DNA from: CAYXZQ01 sp964469935
GTDB taxonomy: Archaea > Nanobdellota > Nanobdellia > Woesearchaeales > DSVV01
NCBI GenBank assembly: GCA_964469935.1
Contig: CAYXZQ010000001.1
Span: 1 to 64,000, forward strand
DNA: 64,000 nt
Direction: 5' to 3'
The notes beneath the pieces were generated by a model, which had not been told where the DNA came from, did not search any database, and worked only from the letters and a program-made list of their open reading frames with translations. Shown in pieces: positions 50,461-63,100 of this stretch; position 1 is the stretch's first letter, and each line of letters begins with the position of its first letter. The position numbers and the translations under genes are program-made.

Positions 50461-51447
50461 TCATCCGACTGGCCAGAGCGGAACCTTCAACGTCGTTATG
50501 ACATCCGGAGTCCTTGCTTCAGCCTGGCTGAGCCTTCCCTGCTCAGCTGAGAATATGAACCTGAATTCCTGGCCTATGTACATCCTGTGTGAAGGCACGA
50601 GCTTGAAGAGGACCTTGAAAACCTCACCGTCGCCGAGCACAAGGTCGTCATTGCCATGCATCACGATATAGCAGTATTTAGTTTCAGGCGCCAGTGTCGC
50701 GAAACTGCACTCCTTGGGATTAGCCGAGATGTTGAATGTCGCATTCGCTCCGATGACATTGTCCTCTGATGTATTCCCTATTATAGAAACATAACCATAA
50801 TAGTAGCCGTCCTGACCCATGATTGGAAGGTCTGTGAAATCAAGATCAACCGGAGTTCCTGAGGCGTTGCTCAGATCGACACCCAGGTTTATATAAGCGT
50901 AATCCACGTCACTGTCCGTGAAATTGAAAAGCAGGTATTCGGGGTCGCTTACATTCGTAACGTTAAAAACCTTATCTACCTGTGCGACCTTGACCCTCTC
51001 CATCTTGCCATCGCCGTCGAGGTCCCTTATGTATGTCCAGGAGTCGTTCCTTACTGTCCCGATCGTCTCATCGAATCCGTCCGGATCTATTGAAGGATTG
51101 TTCAGAACAGGGTTCTGGAGCTCTGCTGCTGCATCATAAGTGGGGCCGATCCATGTCATGTCGAACTTCTTCATCTGTATCGGGTCCGAGCCTGCATCAA
51201 GCCTAATCAGGACCTCGAAATCATTTAGAGACTCGTCCGTGTTGTTGCCCCTCGCCAGAATCGAGATAATCTCAATGCTGTTGGTTATCTTCTTTCTTGC
51301 TTCCTCGCCTGTTATGAGAGCCCTCTGCTGAAGGATTCCCGATGTGGATATCAGAACACCGGCAGCCACAGCTGCAACAAGGATGGTCGCGATGAAAATG
51401 ATAAGGGTACCAATCCCCATGATAGCCCGTTTATTATATCTAAGCAT
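50461..51447 (-). CDS. Major archaellin
   Basis: The N-terminus MLRYNKRA-IMGIGTLIIFIATILVAAVAAGVLI is a textbook archaellin: basic leader, prepilin-type cleavage after Ala8 and a long hydrophobic helix containing GIGTLIIFIA. The 328-residue length and beta-rich head (FEVLIRLDAGSDPIQMKKF) fit full-length archaellins. A calcium-loop-like RDLDGDGKMERVKV lies inside the head. The ending TPDVITTLKVPLWPVG is a typical archaellin C-terminus. A BRE/TATA promoter (51471-51490) lies ~28 bases upstream. The gene is separated from the motor genes by the giant gene. Confidence 0.92.
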   Translation of the reverse strand: MLRYNKRAIMGIGTLIIFIATILVAAVAAGVLISTSGILQQRALITGEEARKKITNSIEIISILARGNNTDESLNDFEVLIRLDAGSDPIQMKKFDMTWIGPTYDAAAELQNPVLNNPSIDPDGFDETIGTVRNDSWTYIRDLDGDGKMERVKVAQVDKVFNVTNVSDPEYLLFNFTDSDVDYAYINLGVDLSNASGTPVDLDFTDLPIMGQDGYYYGYVSIIGNTSEDNVIGANATFNISANPKECSFATLAPETKYCYIVMHGNDDLVLGDGEVFKVLFKLVPSHRMYIGQEFRFIFSAEQGRLSQAEARTPDVITTLKVPLWPVG

Positions 51448-51470
51448 ACTAAATATTCTTACTTAAATAA

Positions 51471-51490
51471 TAACTATATAAACTTTTCGG
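51471..51490 (-). promoter_or_regulatory. BRE plus TATA promoter of the archaellin gene
   Basis: The minus strand reads CCGAAAAGTTTATATAGTTA, ending about 25 bases before ATG 51447, so the leader is very short. It shares the CGAAAAGTTTATATA core with the beta-CASP promoter. Confidence 0.65.
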
Positions 51491-51520
51491 TAATGGATAA
51501 GAAGAAGAAGATAAAAATTA

Positions 51521-51841
51521 GTTTCCCTTTTTCAAATAAAATAAGAAACTTATTATCTCGGCAAACCCATGGGTGCACGCAGATAAATCACTCCATGCAT
51601 ACAACTGAAGCCCACGCCCGGAACCTGCGTTTGGAAACATGATAGATGTCCTTGCTTATAAGTCTTGGGGATAATCCTATATACTAGTTTCCTTTTTTCG
51701 GACAATAAAAGAAACATAATACCAATCCTGCCTGGCTGACCACCATGCTTCATCTCCTGCTGTGAATCGATTCAGCACATCGATAAAAGCAGAAAATTTA
51801 AATATCACCAGTTTCCCTTTTTTGGATTATAAGGGAATTAC
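51521..51841. repeat. Three GTTTCC hairpin repeats in the gap 51448-51871
   Basis: The 424-base gap between the divergent archaellin and recombinase-like genes holds three related ~29-base inverted repeats at 51521-51549, 51687-51715 and 51811-51841. Each begins GTTTCC(C)TTTTT and ends with a T/A-rich complementary arm; the first two end GAAAC, the third pairs TTCCCTT with AAGGGAA. The third lies just behind a TATA-like AATTTAAATA (51795-51804) and would be in the leader of the downstream gene. No ORF or RNA gene is otherwise supported here. Confidence 0.6.
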
Positions 51842-51871
51842 AATAATTTCATCAGGGCCCAAGGAATCAAA

Positions 51872-52429
51872 TTGGACAGGCGTAGAGAGAACAGCAAAGT
51901 CAGGTTTCTTGATTTCGACGAGTTTGAACGCCTTCAGAACATCCCAAAAGACGCCAGGGATGAACTCATAATCACCCTACTCTATGAGACCGGTTGCACA
52001 GTTAATGAGCTTGCCCACATAAGGAATTCTCACTTCGACCTTGAGAACAACACTCTCAGGATAACAAAGGAGCATGCGAGGAACCAGAGCGGCAGGCAAG
52101 TCTACATATCAGACAACCTGGCCAGGAGAGTCAAGAGTTTCAGGAGGAACAGGGCTGATTCTGAATACCTTTTCTACACGCGCCAGGGCAAGTCAATCAC
52201 GACCAAGAGGATACGCCAGATAGTCCAGGACGCCTGCAAAAAGGCAGGAATAAATTACTCAGGTCCCCAGGTCCTGCGATACACACATATCTTCCATGCA
52301 TACATGAAAAACATACCACTTGATGCTATTCAGAAGCAGGTTGGTCTGAAGAGATCCCGGGCAATCGAGATTTTCAGCCAGCTTCCGGAGATGGACCAGA
52401 AAGACGCATATAAAAGATTCATATTGTAA
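51872..52429 (+). CDS. Degenerate tyrosine recombinase (catalytic residues lost)
   Basis: This 185-residue protein matches only the catalytic domain of XerA/XerC-type recombinases (LLYETGCTVNELAHIRNSHFDL, GKSITTKRIRQIVQDACKKAGI, GPQVLRYTHIFHAYM). The active-site residues are changed: Arg I is Thr43, the box-II His is Gln133 (Arg136 kept) and the second His is Tyr137. The His/Trp of the next box is lost, and the nucleophilic Tyr is Phe168. The fold and DNA binding may persist, but not strand cleavage. It starts with TTG and ends one base before the second giant surface gene, so it is probably a domesticated regulator co-expressed with it. Confidence 0.75.
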   Translation: MDRRRENSKVRFLDFDEFERLQNIPKDARDELIITLLYETGCTVNELAHIRNSHFDLENNTLRITKEHARNQSGRQVYISDNLARRVKSFRRNRADSEYLFYTRQGKSITTKRIRQIVQDACKKAGINYSGPQVLRYTHIFHAYMKNIPLDAIQKQVGLKRSRAIEIFSQLPEMDQKDAYKRFIL

Positions 52430-52430
52430 A

Positions 52431-54037
52431 ATGAGTGCAAAAAAAGAGGGAAGAGGGGGAATCAGCAGGACGGCTCCCATATTGTTTGCATTGGTGCTAG
52501 CCATGGTGCTGTCAGCCATTCCTGCCCATTCTGCCAACCCTGCCGTGAAGGTAGACCTGCAGCTGGACAAGAGCATGCTGAACCTGGGCGACACGATCAA
52601 ATTCACTGCAAGGTCCTACATAAACGGCGTTCTCATCCTTTCTGTCCCAATGAGTATGACAGTCACTGACCCTGCAGGTACCACGAGCGATATCGTATTG
52701 ACAGGGTATGTGAACGGAGATTACATCGGGCATTTCAGGCCGGATGTCTCAGGCAAGCACAAGGTCAACCTGACAGTGACGATTGACGGGAAGGATTACT
52801 CAACCTCAGAGGAGTTTACTGTGGGAGGCGACAGCTTCAACTTCACCCTTGACACGCCTGAAACCATCTACTACAGCAACGGGCCGCTGAACATCAACGG
52901 AACGATATCGATAAAGGACAAAAACAACAGCGTTGGAGGAGAGGTGGATATATACATCGCTAGCCAAAGTTCGCCTTTCTTTCAGCTGCTCTGCACAAAA
53001 GAGTGCTCAGGGAGATGCACTTTCTCATGCCCCCTTGCGACAAATATCGAGCTAACGCAGTACTCGATACTCGGCAAGATCAAGTACAAGAACAAGTATC
53101 ATGTGGCAAACGACTTGTTCAATGTCGAGATTAGGAAAGAGCCTAGCCTTGACATGAACATGACAGCCAGGGGCGACTTCCACACCAACGGGACAGTATG
53201 GATCGACGTCGGGGCCATGCTCAATAAGACATTGCTAGCAGGGGGCGTGGTCAGCCTTCATGTTTCAGGGCCAGGCCAGCCAGATGCAGATTATCTAGCC
53301 TACGGGGTACGGCCGGGAGTCTATTCCTACGGGCTCAGTCCGAAACATGCAGGCGACTACTATGTAAAGGCGACCCTTGTCAAAGGCAGGGTCTACGGCG
53401 AGAGAAACATAAATTTCTCAGTGACTGACAGGCCTGCAATGATTGTGCTCAGGAATTACACCCTTGTCACTGACGTCACAGGCAGAAAGACCTGGATGGA
53501 CTCAAGGCTGAACCTGAGCCTGAGCACTGATAAGGACTACGTCATCCTGGAAAGCCTAGCTGTCAGGGACTTGATAAACTACTCGCAGCTTTATCTCAGG
53601 GCAGGCAACAGCCTCTTCAGGTTGAAGATGACCCCTCAGGGCGTCCTTGTCGGCAGGGATGTGCTCATGAGATTGAACAGCAGCGAGGCTGTGCTCGAGG
53701 CAGAGATAACAGGGTTGGACATACCTTACCCATCGGTCCGCATGTCGACGGAGGGCAACAGGATAATCGTCGATGTCCTGAACGCAACAGGTGGCATGAA
53801 CAGGCTCAACATAAGCATCCCCCTTGGCTCTTACACCAAATACGTAGTAGACAGCAGTCTCGGGCCTGCAGACTGGGTTCAGGAGCCTGGCAGCGTCATC
53901 ATAACCGGCGACAGGGACAAATATATTGTCTATCTTAAGCTGCTTGAGAACAGGACAGCCGACCTCTCCTCGCTGAATCTCACCTATTATAATTACAGTG
54001 GCGCAATCGTCCCTTACATCGAACACATGCCTGATAC
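52431..54037 (+). CDS. Giant surface protein 2, N-terminal part (up to assembly gap)
   Basis: A signal peptide (hydrophobic residues ~17-33, ending AHSAN) leads into several Ig-like/adhesion beta-sandwich domains (VDLQLDKSMLNLGDTIKF, GKHKVNLTVTIDG, DTPETIYYSNGPLNINGT). Asn-x-Ser/Thr sites are numerous. A Cys-rich stretch (LLCTKECSGRCTFSC) lies near residue 185. The frame is open for 535 codons up to the N-run. The ATG follows the recombinase-like stop after one base, so the two are one operon. Confidence 0.82.
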
Positions 54038-54137
54038 NNNNNNNNNNNNNNNNNNNNNNNNNNNNNNNNNNNNNNNNNNNNNNNNNNNNNNNNNNNNNNN
54101 NNNNNNNNNNNNNNNNNNNNNNNNNNNNNNNNNNNNN
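54038..54137. other. Assembly gap of 100 N
   Basis: A run of exactly 100 N is the usual placeholder for a scaffold gap of unknown size. The upstream frame (codons starting at positions divisible by 3) and the downstream frame (codons at positions 3n+1) join only if the true gap length is a multiple of three. The apparent frame break across 100 N is therefore artificial. Confidence 0.95.
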
Positions 54138-57100
54138 CTATACAGGGATCGTGGACGCATCAGACCAGTACGGGGACATTGACACCTACATATTCAGGTT
54201 CGAGGTGCATTCCGCCAGGCCCGGCGTGACGATCATAGGTGACAACAGCGGCAAGGCTGTCAGGAACTCCTACATACTTTACAGGCACACGATAACCAAC
54301 AACAATTACAGGGACTCCGACGTCATCGACCTATCATCGGCCTCAAACTTCTCAAGCGTGCTTCTCTACAAGGACGACGGCCAGATCCTTCTTGAGGATA
54401 CTGACCACGACGGGCTGAGGGACACTGGCCCCCTGCGCCCGGGAGAATCCAGGGACATATTCGTCAAAGTGATAATCCCACCGAACGTCAAGATAGGCTC
54501 GACAGACTCTGCCACAATCACAGCAATCTCGACCCTTGACAGCAGGCTTAAGGCAGATGCCACGGACAGGACAGAGATCGTCCCTGTCGTCGAGAAGCAG
54601 GGAGCCTCGCAGGATGATGTCGAGATAATCTCCATGCAAGAGGTCAATCAGAGCGTCATGGTAGTAATGAAGAACCATGACGCCAGCTCAAGATATCTCA
54701 AGCTCAGGTTGGTCCAGGCATCAGGAGGGAAGGTGAAAAGCTCTGAGAGTGACATACTGTTCGGGCCGAACGATCTCAGGAAAGCCGCATTTCCCCTGGC
54801 ATTCGGAAATTTCAGATACACTGCGAACGCCACTCTCCTCGACATAAATTCAGTCCCCTACCGAGACTCTGACATGAGCAATAACTACAGGGAGCTTGCA
54901 ATGGACAGGGAATGGTGGAACGCCTCCTATGACCGCAGGATGCCGTTCAGATACAGCGAGACCCTGAACACACCTCATGACACGTTCACAATAAGGATAT
55001 ACGTTGAATTCAACGCGGGCACGGACCTGAGCAGCCTCAGGATAGTTACATTCGACGGCAACGGGCTCAGGAGAGGGATGTACAAGCCCCTGACTTTTGA
55101 GGAAGGCACAGGCTCCGGCTTTTTAGTGCTCATGTTTAGGGACATACCTGCAAACTTCGACGGAACCGGATACATTTACTACAGGTCCAATACATCCACA
55201 TCAGGTGAAAACCGAACGCCAGCAAGGGTGACAGGAGCTGCAGGAGGTGCAGGGAATTTCGCCACTGATGTCATAGTCAACAACAACAATGCCAAGGCCT
55301 CGGGCAGATGGGTGAGGGACAGCCAGGTGAGCGGCTACTATGGGACCGACTACATGCACGACCTGAATATCGAGAAGGGGAAAAAATCCATGGGATACTA
55401 CCCCAGGCTCGAGCCGGACAATTACGAGATATATGCCTACTATCCTTCGTATGAGACCTTTGCGGACAATGTCCCTGTCATGATATACAGCGCCCAGGGC
55501 ACTGGATACGTCGAGCTGAATGAACAGCTGGGGGGAGGGGAATGGAACTACATAGGCGCGTACACGATGAACAGGTCGTCCTACATCTCTGTCGAGACCT
55601 TCGGCACGACTGGTGTGGTCGTTGCAGACGCCTTCATGTTCAGGAGGATGAGCTACTATTCGAGCACTCAGGGCATAGAGCGGTATGCTAACGGGACAAT
55701 CGTCAGCCTGGGAGGCATGAACGTCACCACCGCTGGCATCGCTCACCAGGCCATAATACCGGAAGAGAATGTGAGCCTGAATGCAACTGCCGGAAGCGAT
55801 GTCACCATAGAGCTCAAGGACTATTTCAAGAGCCTGACGTACATATCCTACAACAGCTCAGTCGGGGCAAGGGTGATTTTCAATGAGAGCACAGCAATCA
55901 TCAGGCCCAGGGACAATTCTTCCGGCAGAGTGGTGGTGAGCTTCGACAACAACATCAGGATAGTCAGGTTCATAATTGACTTCATGGCTGTGAATTCCGA
56001 AACAAACATGATAAACAGGAGCATAGGCACGAATACGACAATGCAAAATGCGAGCCTGACAAACGCCACTCAGCAGGGACCGGGCATGAGTCCGGAAAAT
56101 ATCACCGGAGCACAGGGAGGTCAGACCAACGGAAGCATCACGCAGGCAAGCGCAGGAAGTACAGGACAAGAAACAAACGGAACTGTCCTGCAGCAGATGC
56201 CTGCAAGGATAGGCTCCCCAGTCCTGTGGAGAGCCGAACTGAACAGGACAGCAGGACAGGCTCTGCCGTTTGCCCTCCCCATTGATGCAGAAAACATAAC
56301 AATCTCAGCAAAGGGAAAGAATACGCGTGAGGCGAACATCACTATAGGCAATGTCACGCTCAGCAGCAGCAGGTTCGAGGAATCCAAGAGGCTCTCAAGG
56401 CTTGAGAACAGGCTAGCCAAGGTCAGGGAGAAGAGGGATAAGGCATCCTTCTTCGGCAAGATAGGGCTATATATCCAGGAGGTGGGACTGAGCTCGGACA
56501 TCAGCAGCCTCCAGAAGAAAGTCCCGAAGATAAACGAGTCGGAGACCCCCTTACTAAATATTCCGGCAAGGAACGGAAGCTACGCAGTCAGCTTCAGGAC
56601 AGCAGCGCCCAGGCTGAACGAGTCGGCAACATTGGTCAGGAACTTCTCCCTGCGCAGGAACATAACAGTCTCGAGCAACGTGTCGGTTCATTACCACAAC
56701 GTGTTTTCCTATGCATCCATACCTGAATCGAAAAAAGAGCAGGTCCACCTCTACTGGAAGGACGACGGAAGGCTTGTGGATATCATTAATGACATGAGGT
56801 TCAACGTCACCCTGCAGGATACCAACAGCAACGGTCTGGTCGACAGGGTGGAGTGGGTTACTCCAAGGCTGTCTGAAGAGGAATTCCAGGTGGTCATAGA
56901 CCTGACCATACTGAACGTGCACAGCCATCCCACGCTCTACAACAACTGGACAGTGAGCTTCAACACGACCGGCAGGGCGAACCTGACCATAACAGCAATA
57001 AACCAGACGACATGGACAGAGTTCCTGACCGACAACAGGACAACGCCCGACGACCTCCATTTCCTAGGGCTCTTCTGCGGGGAGGTGCGCATGACAGGCA

Positions 57101-60100
57101 ATTTATATGTTATGTTCGGCGACGGCAGCACGGAGGCTTACGATTCCCTAGCTGCAGACGACAGCTTAAGGGTGAAGAGCCTGCTCTACGAGGACTGGGA
57201 GTGCAACAGCACAGCCCACATATCGGACCAGATAGTGACGACAGGCAGGCACGACCTCAGGTTCGGGTTCGGCAACGACGTTGAATTCGCCCAGAACTAC
57301 GGGTACCTGCTCTACGAGACATTCAACACATACGCAAACAGCTCCAAGGCAGCAGATTTTGCAGACTACGACTGGAACGGGGGCTCTTACGATACTTCAG
57401 ACATATTCTCCGTGTACAAGAACGCCACAGGCGCCTCATTCTACCATGCCGACGTAAGCGATGCTGACTGGCATTTCTCAGAATACAACGGCACGGACGT
57501 ATTCAACGGCGCCTGGTACGATTACGAAGTCAGGACAAGGCTAAGGAGAGGAGCTGACCAGGGCACGTGGGGCATAGGACTGATACTGTACTCCCAGATA
57601 AGCGACGGGGATTCCCAGAGATATTACATCCAGCTGCACGCAAGGGAAGGCGTGTCCGGGAACAGGTTCAAGCTAGATTCGGACCAGGAGGGACTCCACC
57701 CGCCCGACGGCACAGGCGACATCTCAAACGTCGTATGCGCCCAGGACACGTGGTACAACATCAAGGCGCATGTGACAAACGAGGCAGGGCCGAGGACCCG
57801 TGTCATCGCAAAGATATGGCTCGGCAACGAGTCAGAGCCTTCTTACTGGACGATCAACGACACCTTCACTGATTTCGGAGTAGGGGTGCTCACCAACGGC
57901 TCAGTCGGGCTCGAGGCAAAGGATTCAGTCGCGGACTTCGATTATCTCATCGTGGAGAACATGTCAAGCAACCCGAAAATCACAATCCATTCACCGCAGT
58001 CAATAACCTATCCGGTGGCACAGGAGGTGTGGTTCAACGTCAGCATGGACAAGACCATAAGGAACTGCACAGTGGTCGTGAACGGGACCGCAGCCAACAT
58101 GAGCAGGCTGAATGACACCTATTTCTATAAAAACCTGACATTCTACACCTACGGTCAGAGAAACGCATGGTTCTACTGCGAGGATTATTTCGGGCACACC
58201 GCGAACGCATCAAAGCTCTTCGATGTCGGCAGCGGCAAGCTGACAATAATAAGCCCGCCGAATGCGACAATTGACGACATAACTCCATATCTCAATGCCA
58301 CATTCAACAGCACCTACAGCACATGGTACACGATAGACGGCAGCCCGAACAGCTCCGTCTATTACAACACCAACAACCTCACTGTCGTCCTGGGACCCCT
58401 TAGCGAGGGCCCGCATAAGGTGATAGTATACATCAACGATTCGGGAATCGTCGACTTTGCAGATAGGTCCTTCGAGGTACAGGTGCCGAACCCCACCCCT
58501 ACTCTGATAATCAACCCTGGAAATCCCCCTACGACAGGAAGCGAGATAGTAGACCTGAGAATCAGCGGAGGGCATGTCTACAAGTTCCAGTTCTCATGCG
58601 ATTTCAAGAACTGGTCGACCTGGTATTACTACACCGGGGGCTCGTTCCAGTGGTTCCTGAACTTCAACCTCAGCAACACCACTCTCGGCTGCAACAGCAC
58701 TGACGGGCCGAAGTACGTATACATGAACACGACCAATATCGTCAATGAGACCAACTGGACCTATGACAGCATAATACTCGACAATACACCTCCTATAATC
58801 CGCCTGGAAGGGCCTCCCAACGGAAGCACATGGTCGCAGGAGTTCATCAATTTCACGTTCAACACGACAGACAGATGGACCGACGTGTGGGTCTGCAAGC
58901 TCTATATCAACGGCTCTGTATCTCCTCCAGCCATGAGCCCTGTCGTCGAGAACCTGACTCGCACGTTCACAAGGGACGTGGCAAATGCACCTATGAGCGG
59001 GACAGGGGACTACAGGTGGAGGGTGTACTGCGAGGACAACACCAGCTGGTCCAACTACTCTGTCTACAGGTATGTCCATGTCGACGTGCAAGGGCCTGAC
59101 ATAAAGGACGTCACAGTCTCACCCGCGATAGTGCCTTTCAACCAGACAGTAAACATAACCGCCAACATAACTGATGAGAACGGCATAAGCCAGGCATGGC
59201 TGAAGCTGGACAGCCCTTCAGGGACAGAGTACCACGCAATGTCAAACTCGAGCAAGGACATATTCTCTTTTGTCTATCCGGGATCGTGGAATGGCGGCAC
59301 CTACAATGTCACCATATATTCCAATGACACCTATGGCTGGATCTCGTCAAAATCCGGAAACCATTTCGACGTAAGCGTCAATTCCTCCATGATACTTCGG
59401 ACCCAGAAGGACGGATACACACCGAACACCCAGGTCAACCTGACAGAGGTTCCGCAGCACTGGTGGAACTATTCCTGGAATTACAGGTTCGAGGTCAGCG
59501 AGGACGCAGGCTCCTTCAACAGGACCAACTATCCTGTCGAGCTCAATATCAACTTCACGGAGAAGCTGCTAAACGGAAGCTGCAAGAACTGTGTTTTCGA
59601 CAACGACTCGATCAGGGTGATAGAGGTCGACAACTCCGGCAATACCATCCCGTACAACTCCACGCAGGACGACGTGCCTTACGGGTTCGCACAGAGGACA
59701 GACTATGACAGCTCATCAAATGCAGCCGGGTACCTGGTATGGTTCATGAACGGGACGACGCCAAACGGCACGACAAGGAGATACCAGGTCTATTTCGACG
59801 CTGAAAAGAACGGCCCGAAGGCCGCAAGGTACTACGGCAGCTTGGAGCTAAAGCCAGTATCAGGAGACAACTTCCTCTTCGGATACAACAACGGATCCTA
59901 CGGCAAGTTCGAGTGGACATACGACTCGCCTCTCGTCGTGAGCACTCCGGGCTTCTACGGAGAGACGACAAGGGTGACTGACATAGACAACCAGCAGCAC
60001 CATGCAGGAACCAACAACGATGAGTTCCCGCCATACGGACCGATATCCGGACAATCGCAGGACATAGAGTTCCCCGTCAACCAGTCGCCTTACTTCCATT

Positions 60101-63100
60101 TCGCCTTCAAGGCGCCGTCCGGCACGACGACATGCCTCATGGTGTTCATGGCGAACAGCGAGACCACGGGAGGAACGTGGAATTCAATCGGGTGCACGCC
60201 CAGCGGGGACCCGGGTGGCTATACCCTCGCAGCCGACGCCCTCAGCCTGCTCGACGACAACGAGTGGCACACATACGAGTTCGACCTTGAGAGCCTCGGC
60301 TATCCGTGGCTTGACAGCTTCGAGTTCTGGGACAACACGGGCGCAGGGACCCACCAGTACTATTTTGACAACTTCATGTTCCTGCAGGATCCTCTGCCGA
60401 TTACGGCGTCAGCGACAGAGGACACGATAGGCAACGCATCCAGGGTGGACAGCGACATCACATATTCCGGCTACCTGACTATGAAGGTCCAGAACTGGAC
60501 AGGCACATCCTGGTCCGACGTCAGCACAATCATCAGCAACAAGTCAGAGACCGGCTCGCCTCATATCTTCCTCGAGCCTGAATGGCTCACGGCCGGCGCA
60601 TGGAACACAGGCAGCATGCCTGATGGCTGGTACAGGGTCTTGGCAGAGTTCACAGACCCTGCAGGCAAGGTACTGATAAACGCTTCGGGAAGCCCCATCA
60701 ACTCGACCTACAATTTCACGATAGACAGGGTACCAGACATAAACCAGGTATGGGCCGACCCGGTGTCCACGGGCTTTGGCGAGAACGTGACCCTGAAGGC
60801 GGACGTCACTTACATAGGAACCATAGACAAGGTCTGGACAACAGTGTACTATCCCAACGGCTCGAGCTACACCTTCGACATGACAGATCCAGACGGCGAC
60901 GACATATACGAAACAGAGACAGGAGAATACTGGCTGAAGGGCCAGTACAGCTACATGGTATATGCAAACGATACAGGGGGCTACCAGGAGAACAGCTCAG
61001 TGCACAGTTTCAATATCAGCAGCCAGGTTTCCATAACTGTCGCGACAGTGCAGAACGTCTACTATGCTGACGATATCGTGAAACTCACTGGCCCGTTCGA
61101 CTGGGCAGACAGCACCTGGAACTACAGGTTCCTCGTGACCCTCGACCCATCAGAAAAGGACAGGGACAGCGCGCTCATCAAGAAGAAGATAAACATCACG
61201 AAGCAGCTCGCGACGATGGGCATAAGTGGAATATTCGACAACAACTCTATCAGGGTTGTTGAGTACAAGGCGGATGGGAGCCCCGTAGTCACCAATGCGT
61301 CTGATGGGGGCATCGAAAAGTATGCGGTCCCTTTCAGGTTTTACGATGACAACGGCTACAGCCCTTTCGACAATGCGGAGATCATCCTCGACTGGGTGGC
61401 GAACGGCACAACACCTGCGGATTCAGAGAGGTACTTCATGGTATACTATGACATAATCCAGAACGGCTACAAGGACAATGTGAAGTACAGCATGCCCGTG
61501 CCAGGCTCGCAGTGCGACCAGGACTATATCGTCACGAGCGACTATGACGGAAACATATATTACATAAGAAGCATGGGCGACGGCACTTTCGGGGCCCAGG
61601 CCTATGTGGGCAATGTCGACAATTCAGAGGCGAGGGACGATGCCTGGGGTATAGCAATCGGAGACTACAACAACGACGGCAGATGCGACTTCGTGGTGGG
61701 CGACGGCTACACACAGATGGGGCTTATAAGGTACTATGAGAAGACGGGCTCGGGAAACAGCTTCAGCACAGGCAAGACAGTGAGCACATTCCTCGACTCT
61801 AACTATGCCATGGACTTCGCAGAGGCTGATTACGATAACGACGGCAACATGGACGTGCTGGTCTGCGGCAATAACAATGACCCGTCGGTCCTCATGGGAG
61901 ATGGCGACGGAGGGTTCGTCAGGCATGACTTTACGAACATGCTGGCAGGCACAGGCAGGGGCAAGGACGCAGCAGACATCGACAATGATGGAAACATGGA
62001 CCTTGTCTGGGGCTCAAGCAACGGCCAGATATATTGGAACAAGGGCAATGGGAACGGGACGTTCGGCACCTCGCAGGACACTGGATGGGACATAGGGAAC
62101 GTCGCATACGGCCTAGCCTCGGCAGACTTCAACAACGACGGGTTCGCCGACATATGCGCAGCTGCCTCAGACGGAATAATCTTCTGCAGATTCGGCCACG
62201 GCAACGGCACTTTCGACGGCGAGGTCAATACAGGAATGAGCACAGGAAGCTACGCGCCGATGGACGCCTACGACTTCAACGGCGACGGGAACATGGACTT
62301 GGTAGCCAACAACTATGGCGCCGAGAGGACTTATTATTACATCGGCAACGGGGACGGGACATTCCAGAATTACATCGGGAACCCCATCGGGGCAGCAGCA
62401 GGAAACAACAGGATGGGGATATCCTCCCCCCCTGCCCCGCAGGCACAACCCGTGACCGTGAGGAACAGCGAAGCGATATCCAGCAGCCCCACCAAATCAA
62501 GCGTATTGAACCTCGGGAACATGTTCAATGCCTATACCTATATCTCTGTGGAGAACTGGACAGGCACGGGCTGGGGACTTGTGGATGCGACTGTCAATGA
62601 GAGCTTCACGAGGCACATCGCGCAGGCCGGATTCTTGGACCTCAGGTACATTTTCGACAATTACAGCAACTGGAACACGACGACATCGCCTGCCGGAACC
62701 TACAGGATAAATGTCGAGCTCAGGTACCCTAACGGATCCATCCTGGTCAATGATGACGGCACGACAATGAACGCATCCCACCAGTTCACGATAGACACAG
62801 ACACTGTGGGGCCTAACATCACATCTGTCACGGCGAGCCCGAATGTCACAGGCTACGGCGAACATTCCGCTGTATCCGCAGTCATGATAGACTACGGCAG
62901 CTCGGTGGACAATGCCTGGATAAACATAACATTCCCTGACAACACTTCAAAGATCGTACAGATGAACCAGACATCGACGTATGGATGGCAATACGACCTC
63001 AACGACACATGGCAGTGGGGCGATTACAACCTTACCATATTCGCCAACGACACCTACGGCTACATCTCAAACGCCAGCACGCTCTTCAGGATACGCTCCC

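Noticed and set aside
51553..51753. 66-codon minus-strand ORF between the hairpin repeats
   Set aside because: Its composition is unremarkable, it contains one of the repeats, and no start signal was found.
54138..54182. Apparent end of giant protein 2 shortly after the N-run
   Set aside because: The stop arises from reading the wrong frame across a gap of unknown size; the 3n+1 frame gives surface-protein domain sequence to the end of the window.
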